64,000 bases of DNA from Neorhodopirellula lusitana (GTDB lineage: Bacteria > Planctomycetota > Planctomycetia > Pirellulales > Pirellulaceae): positions 62,001 through 126,000 of the forward strand of contig NZ_FXUG01000002.1 of the NCBI RefSeq assembly GCF_900182915.1, given 5' to 3'. The notes below the pieces were generated by a model. It was not told where the DNA came from. It was given only the letters and a program-made list of their open reading frames with translations, and did not search any database. The position numbers and the translations under genes were made by a program. This document shows positions 27,710 to 38,389 of the stretch, piece by piece. Numbering within the stretch: the first letter of the stretch is position 1; each line of letters starts with the position of its first letter.

Positions 27710-29024
27710 TGAGGTCTTTGCAGGAAAAATTTTTCAGGGAGAGAAATGCTGTAGCGGCGACAATCGCCAGGACCGGATTGGCCGGTGCGCGCATTCGGGG
27801 GTTGCTCCAGTAAATTGAGTGGACCCCACTGAGCGTGATTACTAAGGCAATCGCCGGCCAAGCGATTATCATTCGTCGGCCATATCGTAGCGACAAGGCC
27901 CTGCGATGATGAAATAATACAAATAAAATCATTGCGTCAACGATGACGTAAAACAGCCCCACTGCGACAATTGACGCCGTCGATCGACCCGGCGTGGCGT
28001 GCGGGAAGGGCTGCCAAAGCCGGCCGAGCCGAACCCAGCAAGAATGGACGAATTCGTCCGGTCGGTTTTGGATCGTTGACTTGGCACGTTCGTAAGCCGC
28101 CGCGTCATCAGCGACCTCATCGGGCTGCGATTGACGTTTGGCGTAGTCGGCAAAAAACGGTTCGGCGTCCCAGGCGGGTGAATTCCATGGCGCTGCCAAA
28201 GGACGGTCTTTCAGGTAGTCGTAAAACGAATCGTTGTTGCCAAGCAACAGGGTGTAGCCACCGTGCGACGTTGCCCAAATGGGATGCCCGATCGCACTAA
28301 GGTTCCGCAACGTCCAGGCTCCAACGATGCTTGCGAAAACAATGCCGGCTACTGCGAATGAAACGCCCCGTCGAACCCGGCAAGCTGGCCCGACGAACAA
28401 CACCGCCGGTATCAGCAGCCCTGCCCAAACCAAGAACGTCGGCCGGCACAGGAATGCCAGTCCCAAAAGCAACCCCAGAACGGCGGACGACTGCAGGTGT
28501 GACGTGGCGGAAACTTGGCAAGCTGGTTTGGACTGGGCGTCGTGGTGATATCGGTTCACCCACCACCAACAGACCGCCATGGTGAGTGCCGCTGCCAGGG
28601 TCTCGGTCATCACTAGTGTGGATTGCCACAACAGGATCGGATCGAGCGTCACGAGTATCCCGGTGACCACGGCAACACGGTCGGAAAACAGTCGCCGGGC
28701 GATGTCATAGGAAAACCAGACGGTTAGGCAGCCGAGTAACCAGTGCAGGATCGCGACAGAGCTATTCTTGAGTTGCCCAACCGAGTCGACTTGAAGAGAA
28801 AGCAGCCAAGGGTACAGCGGCGGCCGAAACGCCGTCGGAGCCGCGCCTTCATCGCCCACCGGCAAGCCAAGCACGCCGGTTTTGGCAAGCGTGGTTGCAA
28901 TGACCCTGTAAGCATCCGGATCGTCGCTGAGTCCATCAACTCGAGCGACTAAGACGCCACCACGAACGACCATCGCGAATAGGATGATCGCGATCGAAGT
29001 CCAAAATGAGGTGCGTTGAGTCAT
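27681..29024 (-). CDS. GT39/ArnT-like membrane glycosyltransferase
   Basis: A 447-residue GT-C-fold integral membrane protein, likely using a polyprenyl-phosphate sugar donor. The first helix is followed by an external loop with the acidic DDPDAY motif (about residues 35-40), which fits the catalytic Asp of this fold. [12 protein letters not shown] comes next, then about nine more hydrophobic helices. Family assignment is by topology and this loop; the donor and acceptor are unknown. The gene ends 29 bases inside the following GNAT-nitrilase gene. Its start at 29024 follows 187 non-coding bases after metH. Confidence 0.75.
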   Translation of the reverse strand: MTQRTSFWTSIAIILFAMVVRGGVLVARVDGLSDDPDAYRVIATTLAKTGVLGLPVGDEGAAPTAFRPPLYPWLLSLQVDSVGQLKNSSVAILHWLLGCLTVWFSYDIARRLFSDRVAVVTGILVTLDPILLWQSTLVMTETLAAALTMAVCWWWVNRYHHDAQSKPACQVSATSHLQSSAVLGLLLGLAFLCRPTFLVWAGLLIPAVLFVGPACRVRRGVSFAVAGIVFASIVGAWTLRNLSAIGHPIWATSHGGYTLLLGNNDSFYDYLKDRPLAAPWNSPAWDAEPFFADYAKRQSQPDEVADDAAAYERAKSTIQNRPDEFVHSCWVRLGRLWQPFPHATPGRSTASIVAVGLFYVIVDAMILFVLFHHRRALSLRYGRRMIIAWPAIALVITLSGVHSIYWSNPRMRAPANPVLAIVAATAFLSLKNFSCKDLNATTAAAPD

Positions 29025-29211
29025 CGTAGGAGAAGGGTGTGCTGCACTGCTCTTGGGCGAGCGTCTTGAGAGACGAGACTGAAACTAGTGCTTCAGCAAC
29101 TTTTGAAAGTTCGGGGTGAAACCGGATGGCTTATGCCGCTCCGCTACTTTCCAAATAGCAGGCACGAGCCCTTTGGTTTGAGTAACCCGAAAGCCAAGTC
29201 ATGACGCATCA

Positions 29212-32200
29212 CTAGGTGGGCTCGTATGCCAAGTTGGGCGACAACCAACGCTCGACCTTGCTAAGTTCCCAACCTTTTCGGGCCGCGTAGGCCTCGACTT
29301 GGTCTTTCGTGATTCGGTCGACCGTGAAGTATCGAGCCTCGGGGTGTGCGAAGTACAGACCGCTGACACTCGAGCCCGGCGTCATTGCAAAGCTTTCAGT
29401 CAGCTCCACGCTGATGTTCTTCTCGACGTCCAGCAGATCAAACAGTGTGCGTTTTTCGGTGTGGTCGGGGCACGCTGGATAACCGGCTGCCGGACGAATG
29501 CCACGGTACTGTTCCGCGATCAGGTCATCCGTCGAAAGGCCTTCGGTTTTGCCGAAGCCCCACTCATTGCGAGCTTTTTGGTGCAGCAGTTCGGCGAACG
29601 CTTCGGCCAAACGATCGGCCACAGCCGACACCATGATCGACTTGTAGTCATCGAGATCTTTCTTATACGCCATCGACAATGCTTCGGCACCAATCCCGCC
29701 GGTGACGGCAAAACCGCCGATGTAGTCTTCCCGACCAGAGTCGACTGGGGCAATGTAGTCGGCCAATGAGCGATAGTCTTTTTGGCCCTTCCGTTCCCAT
29801 TGTTGACGTAGGAAGTGGAACCGGGTGAGTTCCTTGGATCGCGATTCATCGGTGTAGAGGATCACGTCGTCGCCGTCGCTAGCCGCAGGCCAGAAACCGT
29901 AAACTGCGTTCGCCTTCAACGAACCGTTCGCAATGACCTCGTCGAGCACTGCATTGGCATCGTCGAAGAGTTCTTTTGCCTGTTCGCCGACGACTGGATC
30001 CTTCAGGATCTTGGGGTACTTCCCTTTCAATTCCCAGGTCGAAAAGAACGGTGACCAATCGATGTAGCGTCGAATTTCGGAGAGTGGAAAATCGGTTAGC
30101 GTTTGTACGCCAGTGAAAGACGGCTTATCGATTTGAACGTTCTGCCAATCCGTCGCGAACTTATTGCTTAACGCGTCAGCATAAGGAATCAGTTTTTGCT
30201 GGCGATCGCGATAGCTGGCGGCCAGCTTTTCATGCTTGACTTGGTTTTCGGCAATGAACGTATCGCGATCCTCGCCGATTAATTTCTCAACGACGTTCAC
30301 GCTACGGCTGGCATCAAGCACATGGATGATCGGTCCGTCATACGCGGGTACGACTCGGACCGCCGTGTGTTTGGCGCTGGTGGTGGCGCCACCGATTAAC
30401 AGCGGCATGGTCATCTTCTTACGTTTCATTTCTCGCGCCACGTGGACCATCTCGTCCAGGCTTGGCGTGATCAGTCCGCTCAGACCGATCATGTCGACGT
30501 TGTGCTTTTCGGCTTCTTCCAGAATCGTCTCGCTGGAAACCATCACCCCTAAATCGATGACCTTGTAGTTATTGCACTGCAGGACCACTCCCACGATGTT
30601 CTTACCAATATCGTGGACGTCGCCCTTGACCGTCGCGATCAGGAACGTGCCGCGGGCGTCATCCGACTCGACGCCAGCCAGGCGTTTTTCCTCTTCCATG
30701 AACGGTTCGAGATAGGCGACCGCCTTCTTCATCACGCGGGCACTTTTCACGACTTGGGGCAAGAACATTTTGCCTTCGCCGAACAGGTCGCCCACCACGC
30801 TCATGCCCGCCATCAGGGGACCTTCGATCACTTGTAGGCAGCGATCGTAGTGTTGGCGAGCCTCTTCGGTGTCCTCGACGATGTACTTGTCGATGCCCTT
30901 GATCAACGCGTGCTTCATCCGCTCGATGACAGGAGCTTCCCGCCACGTCAGGTCTTCGCCAGCTTTCTTTTTGCCATCGCCCTTGACGGTTTCGGCAAAC
31001 TCAAGCATTCGGTCGGTGGCATCATCGCGACGATTTAGCAAAACGTCTTCGACGTGCTCAAGCAAATCCTTGGGCACTTCTTCGTAGACTTCAAGTTGGC
31101 CCGCGTTGACGATTCCCATGTCCAAGCCAGCTCGAATGGCGTGGTACAAGAACGCCGCGTGAATCGCTTCTCGAACTCGATCGTTGCCGCGGAAGCTGAA
31201 ACTGATGTTACTGACACCGCCGCTGGTTTTGGCACCGGGGCATTCTTCTTTGATCCGGCGAACAGCGTTGATGAAGTCGACTGCGTAGTTATTGTGCTCT
31301 TCCATCCCCGTCGCGACGGTCAGGATGTTCGGGTCAAAGATAATGTCTTCCGGGGGGAAGTTGATCTTGTTGACCAGCAAGTCATAGGCACGCTTGCAGA
31401 TGCGAACCTTGTTGTCTTCGTCAGCGGCCTGGCCTTCTTCGTCGAACGCCATCACGACGGCAGCGGCACCGTATTGGCGTACCAGTCGGGCTCGTCGTAA
31501 GAATTCTTCTTCGCCGTCTTTCAGCGAAATGGAATTGACGATCGCTTTGCCTTGCACGTTGCGAAGGCCTGCTTCGAGCACTTCCCACTTGCTGCTGTCG
31601 ATCATGATCGGCACCGCCGCTACGACATCGTCGCCGGAGATCAATCGCAGGAAACGGGTCATCGCTTCGGCGCCATCGAGCAACGCATCATCGAAGTTGA
31701 CGTCGATGATCGTGGCCCCGTTTTGAACCTGTTCACGAGCGATCTCAACGGCTTCGTCGAATTGGTCGTTACGGATCAGTCGCGCGAACTTCTTGCTGCC
31801 CATCACGTTGGTTCGTTCACCGACCATGGTGAACGGGATCTCGGGACGCATCACCATCGGCAATTGGCCAGACAGTCGCGTGTAGACGGGACCAACTTCT
31901 TCTTGTTTGGGTTTGCAATTTTTGACGCGTTCGGCCATCGCGGCGATGTGAGGCGGAGTTGTGCCACAGCAACCGCCCAGAATGTTGACCCAGCCGTTGT
32001 CAGCGTACTCGCCGACAATTTCAGCCATCGGCTTCGGATCGAGATCGAATGCGCCCATTTCATTGGGCAACCCAGCGTTGGGGTGACAGCTAATCGGCAA
32101 GCCGGTCGCCTTGGACATTTCTTCCACGTGCGGACGCATCACGTCTGGGCCGAGGGCGCAGTTCATACCGACCGACAGCACCGGGAAGTGCGACAGCGCG

Positions 32201-32910
32201 GTCACGAAAGCTTCGACGCTTTGGCCGCTGACGAATGTCCGTCCGCCTTTGTCAAACGTGCCGCTGACCATGACCGGAACCCTTCGTCCGCCTTCGTCGT
32301 AATATCGCTGAATGGCGAAGAGGCATGACTTCAGGTTGAGTGTGTCGATGGCCGTTTCAGGAAGCAGAATGTCCACGCCGGCTTCGCAAAGCGATTTCAC
32401 TTGTGCGTAATAGCTGTCCGAGAGTGCTTCGAAGGTGGTGGCCCGGAAAGCGGCGTCATCGACCTTGGTGCTGATCGCCAGCTGCATGGTCGTCGGTCCG
32501 ATCGATCCCGCGACAAACCGAGGCTTGTCGGGAGTCTTGTCCGTCCACATGTCGGCGGCTTTGCGAGCGCACTGGACCGCGGCCACGTTGATCTCATTGA
32601 CCAGTTCCAGCGGTAAGCCGAACTCAACCATCCCGATCGGCGACGCACCGAACGAGTTGGTTTCGACGATGTCGCTGCCTGCTTCGTAATAGGCGGCATG
32701 GATATCGGTGATCTTGTCGGGATGCGTCAGGCACAAGATGTCCGAAAAGTTCTTCAGGTCCTTGTCGTGATCGGCGAACCGGTCTCCACGCACGTCAGCT
32801 TCATCGAGTTTAAGCCGCTGAATCATCGTCCCCATTGCTCCATCGAGCATGAGGATCCGTTCGCGGATCAATTCGGCAAGTTGCTGATCAGGGGCGGAGG
32901 ATTTAAGCAT
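29212..32910 (-). CDS. metH: Cobalamin-dependent methionine synthase
   Basis: Transfers the methyl group of 5-methyltetrahydrofolate to homocysteine through cob(I)alamin. All four modules are present in 1,232 residues, matching the family length. The homocysteine domain (1-330) has zinc ligands in GMNC and [11 protein letters not shown] pterin-binding domain (about 350-610) follows. The cap and B12 domain (about 650-890) has DVHDIGKN carrying the cobalt-ligand His (about 766). The AdoMet reactivation domain (about 905-1232) has [15 protein letters not shown]. No cobalamin or SAM riboswitch is visible in the short 126-base divergent region upstream, which is shared with the fuconolactonase-like gene. 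Confidence 0.97.
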   Translation of the reverse strand: MLKSSAPDQQLAELIRERILMLDGAMGTMIQRLKLDEADVRGDRFADHDKDLKNFSDILCLTHPDKITDIHAAYYEAGSDIVETNSFGASPIGMVEFGLPLELVNEINVAAVQCARKAADMWTDKTPDKPRFVAGSIGPTTMQLAISTKVDDAAFRATTFEALSDSYYAQVKSLCEAGVDILLPETAIDTLNLKSCLFAIQRYYDEGGRRVPVMVSGTFDKGGRTFVSGQSVEAFVTALSHFPVLSVGMNCALGPDVMRPHVEEMSKATGLPISCHPNAGLPNEMGAFDLDPKPMAEIVGEYADNGWVNILGGCCGTTPPHIAAMAERVKNCKPKQEEVGPVYTRLSGQLPMVMRPEIPFTMVGERTNVMGSKKFARLIRNDQFDEAVEIAREQVQNGATIIDVNFDDALLDGAEAMTRFLRLISGDDVVAAVPIMIDSSKWEVLEAGLRNVQGKAIVNSISLKDGEEEFLRRARLVRQYGAAAVVMAFDEEGQAADEDNKVRICKRAYDLLVNKINFPPEDIIFDPNILTVATGMEEHNNYAVDFINAVRRIKEECPGAKTSGGVSNISFSFRGNDRVREAIHAAFLYHAIRAGLDMGIVNAGQLEVYEEVPKDLLEHVEDVLLNRRDDATDRMLEFAETVKGDGKKKAGEDLTWREAPVIERMKHALIKGIDKYIVEDTEEARQHYDRCLQVIEGPLMAGMSVVGDLFGEGKMFLPQVVKSARVMKKAVAYLEPFMEEEKRLAGVESDDARGTFLIATVKGDVHDIGKNIVGVVLQCNNYKVIDLGVMVSSETILEEAEKHNVDMIGLSGLITPSLDEMVHVAREMKRKKMTMPLLIGGATTSAKHTAVRVVPAYDGPIIHVLDASRSVNVVEKLIGEDRDTFIAENQVKHEKLAASYRDRQQKLIPYADALSNKFATDWQNVQIDKPSFTGVQTLTDFPLSEIRRYIDWSPFFSTWELKGKYPKILKDPVVGEQAKELFDDANAVLDEVIANGSLKANAVYGFWPAASDGDDVILYTDESRSKELTRFHFLRQQWERKGQKDYRSLADYIAPVDSGREDYIGGFAVTGGIGAEALSMAYKKDLDDYKSIMVSAVADRLAEAFAELLHQKARNEWGFGKTEGLSTDDLIAEQYRGIRPAAGYPACPDHTEKRTLFDLLDVEKNISVELTESFAMTPGSSVSGLYFAHPEARYFTVDRITKDQVEAYAARKGWELSKVERWLSPNLAYEPT

Positions 32911-33036
32911 TTCGCGTCAAGTTGGGTCAGGGTTTCGTGAAAATCACCGAAGCGTTGAGTCGATTCTTCCAAGGGGTTATCTTCGTCGCCCGTCAACTGA
33001 TGAACAACCCGACCGCTCACATTCGCAGGCAATACT

Positions 33037-33873
33037 TTGTTGATCGACGCACACCACCATTTATGGCAGTACGATCCGGAACAATACAGCTGGATTAATG
33101 ACGAAATGGCGGTTCTGAAGCAGGACTTCGGAGCCCCCGAACTACGCCAAATCTCGAGCGAAAACGGTGTGGATTGCTTCGTTTCGGTCCAGGCCCGGCA
33201 AGCGGTCCAGGACACCCGAGACCTGTTGGCGATCGCGGACAGTGAATCCAAAATCGCGGGAGTGGTTGGCTGGGTGCCGCTGGCGAGCCCGGATGTGGAG
33301 GCATCGCTCGACGAGTTTTCAGACAACCCAAAGCTGAAGGGGGTTCGCCATGTGGTCCAAGATGAGCCGGATGACCGGTTTTTGGACGGCCGTGAGTTCA
33401 ACGAAGGGGTCGCGAAGTTGGCTGGCCGAGGCTTGGTTTACGACGTCCTGATCTTCCCGCGGCAACTTCCCGCCGCGATCGATTTCGTGGATCGGCATCC
33501 CGCCATTCCAATGGTGCTCGATCACATCGCCAAGCCAGCGATCGCGAAGGCGTGCTTTGATCAGGGCTGGAAGGACAACTTCGTCGAGCTGGCCAAACGA
33601 GACAATTTGACCTGCAAGTTGTCCGGGATCGCCACCGAAGTCCGCGATGCGGAGTGGGATATTGAAACGATGCGCCCGTATTTCGATATCGCCATGGAAG
33701 CGTTTGGACCGTCGCGGATGATGTTCGCCAGCGACTGGCCGGTATGCCTGCTGGCCAGCGAATATTCTCGCTGGCTGAACGTAGTGAATGAACTGATGGC
33801 ACCCTTCAGTGATTCCGAAAAGGAAGCCTTCTTTAGCGGCACGGCCATCAAGGCATACGGTTTGGAAGTCTAA
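33037..33873 (+). CDS. Amidohydrolase family 2 protein (L-fuconolactonase-like)
   Basis: A 278-residue TIM-barrel hydrolase of the COG3618 group, which opens sugar lactones such as L-fucono-1,5-lactone. The family's N-terminal metal-site motif reads IDAHHHLWQYD. LDHIAKP near residue 165 and FASDWPV near residue 232 supply the later conserved His and Asp. There is no ATG at the right place: two consecutive TTG codons (33037 and 33040) are the only plausible starts, giving MLIDAHHH or MIDAHHH. Its stop codon lies at the edge of the inverted repeat copy B. No sugar operon is adjacent, so the true lactone is unknown. Confidence 0.82.
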   Translation: MLIDAHHHLWQYDPEQYSWINDEMAVLKQDFGAPELRQISSENGVDCFVSVQARQAVQDTRDLLAIADSESKIAGVVGWVPLASPDVEASLDEFSDNPKLKGVRHVVQDEPDDRFLDGREFNEGVAKLAGRGLVYDVLIFPRQLPAAIDFVDRHPAIPMVLDHIAKPAIAKACFDQGWKDNFVELAKRDNLTCKLSGIATEVRDAEWDIETMRPYFDIAMEAFGPSRMMFASDWPVCLLASEYSRWLNVVNELMAPFSDSEKEAFFSGTAIKAYGLEV

Positions 33874-33994
33874 GCGGCCTTTTGAAAAATCGCGTAGACC
33901 GGTAGCAGACACGCTCCATCGTGCGGTCCGCCAACTCAAATCGTTGCGGTTTCAAGCCGCACGGCACAGGGCCTGTGCCTACTACAATCGAAAA
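33871..33994 (-). repeat. Dispersed intergenic repeat, copy B (structured)
   Basis: Inverted copy of the element at 1199-1329. It begins with the stop codon of the fuconolactonase-like gene and fills most of the convergent gap before pdxJ. The first hairpin is kept (33963-33969/33973-33979) with a changed loop. The second stem has a different sequence from copy A but still pairs (33945-33949/33957-33961). Conserved structure despite changed sequence suggests a folded RNA or DNA element. Confidence 0.75.
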
Positions 33995-34042
33995 CCAACA
34001 GGCAGCTAAGCGGGCGGCACTGCACCCGAACTTATCAGTTCT

Positions 34043-34780
34043 TTAAATCAAATCCAGGATGCGGCGCATCTCGGCGACGGCCTCGGTCATGCCGACCATT
34101 ACGGCTCGGCTGACGATACTGTGGCCGATGTTCAGTTCGGCCATCCCGGGAATCGCAGCGACCGGGCGGACGTTGGCGTAGGTCAAACCGTGGCCGGCGT
34201 GCAACCGCATCCCCGCATCGGTGATTTGTTGGCCCACGGTGGTTAGGCGTTCCAGTTCGCCAGTCACCTGATGGCGATCCGCGACAGCGTAGGGACCGGT
34301 GTGGAGCTCGATGGCGTCGACACCCAAGGATGCAGCGGCTTCGATTTGTTTGGGTTCCGGATCCAGGAACAGGCTGGTTTGAATCCCGGCATCGCGAATT
34401 TGGGCGACCGCTTTTGCGATCCGGCCGCGATCGCCCGCCACATCCAGACCGCCTTCGGTGGTCACTTCTTCTCGACTTTCGGGAACCAGCAACGCCCAAT
34501 CGGGTTTCAGACGGCAACAGATCGATAGGACCTCGTCGGCACAGGCCAGTTCGAAGTTGGTTTTGACGGTCACCGTTTGCATGAAGACTTCGACGTCACG
34601 ATCTTGGATGTGACGACGGTCTTCGCGCAGGTGGAACGTGATTCCATCGGCCCCGCCGTGCTGCGCCATGGCCGCGGCGATGACCGGGTCAGGCTCGTTG
34701 GTGCGACGTGCTTGGCGAATGGTGGCGACGTGGTCGACGTTGACGCCAAGGTCGATGTGGCGGAGTGGGGAATTGGCCAT
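34043..34780 (-). CDS. pdxJ: Pyridoxine 5'-phosphate synthase
   Basis: Condenses 3-amino-2-oxopropyl phosphate with 1-deoxy-D-xylulose 5-phosphate in de novo vitamin B6 synthesis. Its 245 residues match the family. Diagnostic motifs are [15 protein letters not shown] at the N-terminus, [16 protein letters not shown] with the catalytic His, ELHTGPYA, and [11 protein letters not shown] near the C-terminus. It follows eboE after only 18 bases on the same strand, so the two are probably co-transcribed. Confidence 0.97.
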   Translation of the reverse strand: MANSPLRHIDLGVNVDHVATIRQARRTNEPDPVIAAAMAQHGGADGITFHLREDRRHIQDRDVEVFMQTVTVKTNFELACADEVLSICCRLKPDWALLVPESREEVTTEGGLDVAGDRGRIAKAVAQIRDAGIQTSLFLDPEPKQIEAAASLGVDAIELHTGPYAVADRHQVTGELERLTTVGQQITDAGMRLHAGHGLTYANVRPVAAIPGMAELNIGHSIVSRAVMVGMTEAVAEMRRILDLI

Positions 34781-34798
34781 GGAGGTGTTAACTGCTCT

Positions 34799-36139
34799 TT
34801 ACTTCTTCAGAATGGATTCAAACCAGTCGAGCTCATGAGCGATATCACGAGCCATCGCCTGGGGCCGGGTCATGTCATCGCTGATGGCAAGATCGCCCTG
34901 GCGCAGCGAGTCGGGGAAGACCGACCAAGCGTAGGTTTCGACTTCCCAGTGACCGGTGAACTGAAGCGGTTTTGCCCCGCCGGATTTAGGAGACTCTTTG
35001 CGAGCGGTAAGTTCGCGCACCGCGTCAACGGTTTGTTTGATTTGGTTGTGGGTGGTTTCAAGGTGCCCAAACCGCTCCAAAAAGATCGGCACGTGAAAAT
35101 GGACAAGCCATTTGCGATCGTCCTTCGGAATGCCGTCGGCTGGAAGGTTGTCCAGAAGATCGGGCAGGTCTTCCGCCAGTTCGAACGCCCCATCGCTCTT
35201 CACGCGACCGGTTTGATGAAGATAGCGATCCTCGGCCAGGTTTCGCAGTTGGTCCAGTGCCGCTTCGCGATCCGTCGCCAGAATGTCTTGCCAATCGGCC
35301 ACAATCGCGCTGCTGACCTGAACCTTACCCAACACAATGCCTGCGTTGGCGTAACGCTCCAGCACCTCACGCTGGTCTTCCATCATGACCGCGGCGTGAC
35401 AGATGTCGTGGCAAACGCCGATATAACGTCGGTGGGTCGGATCGGGGAGTTCTCGATTGAACCAGTCCACAACCTCTTGGGAACGCTGGAGCAGGCAGCC
35501 GGGTTCGGGCTCGATCGCGATGACAATGCGTTTGCCGGTGCGGTCTTCCAGCATCCGCATGTCTTCGGCTAATCGGCGAAAGTTGGTGCCCGCGTGGTGC
35601 TGTTCTTCTTCGTTGATGTCGCGATAGACCGGCACGCCATCGGTGGGTTCGGCAGTCTCATCGAGCTGTTTGGGCCACCCCAGGGGGAGCGTGCTGATCG
35701 TTCCCATGTTGACGTCTTCGGGGAGCAATTCCGCCAGGATTTTGGCGAGATCGCGAGTGTATGTCAGCCGATCGTCTTGCCACCAAGTCGGTTGATAGAC
35801 GCTGTGCTTCACACGCTCTTGATGGAAGTTTTCGTAAGGAAATCCGTTGATCGTGAACGGCAAGAAGTTGTGCTTGGCAATCGTGTCGATCAGCGGCTGC
35901 ATGCCATGACGTCGCAACTGAACGGAAGCCGCGTGTGGGATCCACAGGCCGACCGGCAGCGACTGGTTCGAGCCGGCTCGACGTTGGGTGACCTCGGCGG
36001 AAACAGCAGCCAGGTTGGCACAAATTTCGTCGACTTCCACACCCGGATGGATATTAGTGCAATATCCAAGCGTCCACGTTGATGGATCGGCACCAGCCAG
36101 GATTGCGGACGAAGGATCGGATCGTTTAACAGGTGGCAT
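34799..36139 (-). CDS. eboE: Metabolite traffic protein EboE
   Basis: A 446-residue TIM-barrel protein of the EboE family (xylose-isomerase-like). It is known from ebo clusters that help move precursor molecules across the inner membrane, for example scytonemin precursors in cyanobacteria. Family signatures include LGYCTNIHPGVEV at the N-terminus, FTINGFPYENFH, VYQPTWW, YTRDLAKILAELLP and STLPLGW. ATG 36139 gives MPPVKRSDPS; the frame extends to 36301 but would run into the divergent cinA-like gene. None of the other ebo genes (eboA-D, eboF) is in the window. It is paired with pdxJ. Its biochemical activity is unknown. Confidence 0.88.
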   Translation of the reverse strand: MPPVKRSDPSSAILAGADPSTWTLGYCTNIHPGVEVDEICANLAAVSAEVTQRRAGSNQSLPVGLWIPHAASVQLRRHGMQPLIDTIAKHNFLPFTINGFPYENFHQERVKHSVYQPTWWQDDRLTYTRDLAKILAELLPEDVNMGTISTLPLGWPKQLDETAEPTDGVPVYRDINEEEQHHAGTNFRRLAEDMRMLEDRTGKRIVIAIEPEPGCLLQRSQEVVDWFNRELPDPTHRRYIGVCHDICHAAVMMEDQREVLERYANAGIVLGKVQVSSAIVADWQDILATDREAALDQLRNLAEDRYLHQTGRVKSDGAFELAEDLPDLLDNLPADGIPKDDRKWLVHFHVPIFLERFGHLETTHNQIKQTVDAVRELTARKESPKSGGAKPLQFTGHWEVETYAWSVFPDSLRQGDLAISDDMTRPQAMARDIAHELDWFESILKK

Positions 36140-36292
36140 CGGTGTGAGCGAGTGGCAAGTGAGGGAAAAACACGGCACGACGCGAAGACGCAGCACCCGG
36201 TAAAGACTAAACTTCCAGCCCCGTTTTGTCGCCCCGGCAGTCCAAGACGAGACAGGCATGAGACTCAACAACGCCCAACCTAACAAGAATCC

Positions 36293-37573
36293 ATGGCTCA
36301 TTTGAACGCAGAAATTATCTCGATCGGCGACGAAATGATTCGGGGAGCGCGATTGGACACCAACACACAGTGGCTAAGCCGCCGGCTGGCCGAGGTGGGG
36401 GTCGATGTCCAATTTCATACCACCGTGGGTGACACGCTTTCGCACAATACCGATGTCTTTCGAATCGCGATGCGACGGGCTGACATCGTCGTGACAACAG
36501 GCGGATTGGGGCCAACTCGCGATGATTTGACTCGCGAAGCCGTCGCCGAGGCCTTGGGCCGGCCGCTGACGTTGGACGAACCATCGCTACAGCATATTCA
36601 GGAGCTATTTGCCCGCTATGGACGCCAGATGCCTGAACGCAATGAAGTCCAGGCAATGTTCCCGCTCGGAGCCAAACCGATCCATAATCCCCAGGGCACG
36701 GCTCCCGGAATCGACGTGATCGCAACTCGGGAGGACGGGACCGAGTCGCGTGTTTTTGCTTTACCGGGTGTCCCGGCCGAAATGAAAACCATGTTCGACG
36801 AGTCGGTGGTGCCCGCCATTTTGGATCGAAGCACCAAGAAGCAGTTCATTCGTCACCTGGTAATGAAGTTCTTCGGCATTGGCGAAAGCGATATGGAACA
36901 GCGTCTCGGCGAGATGATCGCGAGAGACCGCGAGCCACGCGTTGGCATCACGGTGAGTTCGGCCACGATCTCGCTTCGCATCAGCGCGTTGGCGAGTACG
37001 GTCGAGGAATGCGAGAAAACGATCGCGGTCACCCGCGCGGAAATCCTTGAGCGTGTTGGTGAGTTGTACTTTGGCGATGGCGAATCGTTTGAACAGCAGC
37101 ATGCCGTCGACGCAACCCTTCGCGACCTCGGCCAGCGTCTCGCCGTGATTGAACTGGGCCGTGCCGCTCCGCTGGGCGACTGGTTCGCCGGACTCGGTGA
37201 CAGCCCTGCGTTTTCGGGCGGACTGTCGTTGGGAAACCATGCGGATTTGTGTCGGATCACTGATGTGCAGTGGGATGGTGATCCGGGGGCGACCGGTGAC
37301 CAAGACGAAACAATCCAAAAGTGTTTCGATGTGGTTGGCCAGCGTTTCGAGGCGGACTGGATTCTGTTAGTCGGTGACTATCCCGCCCTGCAATCGGACC
37401 ATGACCGAGTGCAGCCTCCCGAAGAAGTTACCTTCACGGTGCGCGATCCGGCTGGAGGAATCCATCAACAATCCAAACGTCTGGGCGGTCATCCGAGTAT
37501 TGTGCATCCGCGAATCGCCAAAGCGGCGTTGATGTTCTTGCGGGAATGTTTGGCTGAGGCGATCAAGAGCTAA
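36293..37573 (+). CDS. cinA: CinA-family protein with degenerate amidase domain
   Basis: Residues about 1-175 form a clear MoeA/CinA-type molybdopterin-binding-like domain (IISIGDEMIRG, TTGGLGPTRDD, GTAPGI), which in CinA acts as ADP-ribose pyrophosphatase. A middle domain follows (about 175-255). The C-terminal region still follows the PncC/CinA amidase outline but lacks the catalytic AES(C/T)GG segment: the aligned stretch reads VIELGRAAPLGDW. It also lacks the later TGIAGP motif. Nicotinamide-nucleotide deamidase activity is therefore unlikely. The start is ATG 36293, divergent from eboE across 153 bases. Confidence 0.85.
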   Translation: MAHLNAEIISIGDEMIRGARLDTNTQWLSRRLAEVGVDVQFHTTVGDTLSHNTDVFRIAMRRADIVVTTGGLGPTRDDLTREAVAEALGRPLTLDEPSLQHIQELFARYGRQMPERNEVQAMFPLGAKPIHNPQGTAPGIDVIATREDGTESRVFALPGVPAEMKTMFDESVVPAILDRSTKKQFIRHLVMKFFGIGESDMEQRLGEMIARDREPRVGITVSSATISLRISALASTVEECEKTIAVTRAEILERVGELYFGDGESFEQQHAVDATLRDLGQRLAVIELGRAAPLGDWFAGLGDSPAFSGGLSLGNHADLCRITDVQWDGDPGATGDQDETIQKCFDVVGQRFEADWILLVGDYPALQSDHDRVQPPEEVTFTVRDPAGGIHQQSKRLGGHPSIVHPRIAKAALMFLRECLAEAIKS

Positions 37574-37615
37574 CGCCTGTGCCCACACGTCCGCGGCAAA
37601 TGTTGATCGCCGCAG

Positions 37616-38053
37616 CTAGTTTTTCCAGTGCGGGATTTTCCAGATTGGGACGTGTCGCTTCATTTCAGCGATAAAGTCGTCCATGCAGCGAATGCCCGCT
37701 TCACGATGCCGCGAAGCAACCTGCAGAACGAACGAGCATTCACCCGCGGCGACAAAGTCGAAGCTGTGCTCGATATCCATGGCAAGCACGCCATGTTGGC
37801 GGCACTGTTGCAGTGCCAAGCGATGCAGTTCTTGCGACGTCATCGGTTCGTAAACTTGGTACTGAAGTCCCGCGATCGATTCCTCGAAACCCGGTGCTGG
37901 ATCCGTTGGTTTTTCAGAGGGCGGTTTCTCTGTCGACCGGACCACGCCTCGAAAGGTCACCACCGCTCCCGCGTTCTCGATCGAGATCGGTGGGAATGCT
38001 TGGGGCGAGTGGATTGGTCCCTTCGTTAACCGGATTTGGATGTCAATTTGCAT
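37616..38053 (-). CDS. moaE: Molybdopterin synthase catalytic subunit
   Basis: Large subunit of molybdopterin synthase, which inserts two sulfurs into precursor Z using the MoaD thiocarboxylate. GAVVTFRGVVRS, a YEPMTSQEL segment, ASRHREAG and the catalytic-lysine region MKRHVPIWK are all present near their usual places. ATG 38053 begins one base after the moaD stop; a GTG at 38065 would overlap it by 11 bases. It forms a pair with moaD. Other molybdenum-cofactor genes are not in the window. Confidence 0.95.
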   Translation of the reverse strand: MQIDIQIRLTKGPIHSPQAFPPISIENAGAVVTFRGVVRSTEKPPSEKPTDPAPGFEESIAGLQYQVYEPMTSQELHRLALQQCRQHGVLAMDIEHSFDFVAAGECSFVLQVASRHREAGIRCMDDFIAEMKRHVPIWKIPHWKN

Positions 38054-38054
38054 T

Positions 38055-38339
38055 TCATCCGCCACTGATCAAACCCACCAACGCCACCTCAACATCCTGG
38101 CCGATGAGCATGTTGTCGTCGGCAAACTCATGATTCACAGCCAAACGGCTGACGCCCAGTGACGGTTCTAACTGGGGGTGTTGCGTCGCGATTTGCTTCA
38201 TCAGGTCACTCGCCGAGATGGGCAGCGACCCACAAGCGACTGGAAGCCGGTCCAGTCCAACGGTTTGTGACTGAGGGCCAAAGACCAAAACCATGAGCTG
38301 GTTGTTGCTGCTGTCGGCGTGCGGGTCTCCCGGTGTCAT
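38055..38339 (-). CDS. moaD: Molybdopterin synthase sulfur-carrier subunit (MoaD/ThiS family)
   Basis: Ubiquitin-like sulfur carrier. The protein ends in the required Gly-Gly (LVGLISGG), which is activated and thiocarboxylated, and has the family's VNHEFADDN loop. It directly precedes moaE. The start is uncertain: ATG 38339 gives 94 residues, an internal ATG (MVLVFGPQS) gives 79, closest to typical MoaD, and the open frame reaches 38420, overlapping the SMP-30 gene. Confidence 0.88.
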   Translation of the reverse strand: MTPGDPHADSSNNQLMVLVFGPQSQTVGLDRLPVACGSLPISASDLMKQIATQHPQLEPSLGVSRLAVNHEFADDNMLIGQDVEVALVGLISGG

Positions 38340-38389
38340 GAGAGCTTCCGTGGGTTTGAGGGGTTCCGCGGGTATTGAAGCGACCGCGA

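Noticed and set aside
29025-29211. Riboswitch-like GC-rich sequence between metH and the glycosyltransferase gene
   Set aside because: It contains a GGTGAAACC-like stretch, but on the strand opposite to both genes and without the rest of a cobalamin motif.
32911-33036. Cobalamin or SAM riboswitch upstream of metH
   Set aside because: The 126-base gap has no recognisable riboswitch core or extended base pairing.
36140-36301. N-terminal extension of EboE resembling a hydrophobic leader
   Set aside because: It would overlap the start of the divergent cinA-like gene, and the family signature begins shortly after ATG 36139.
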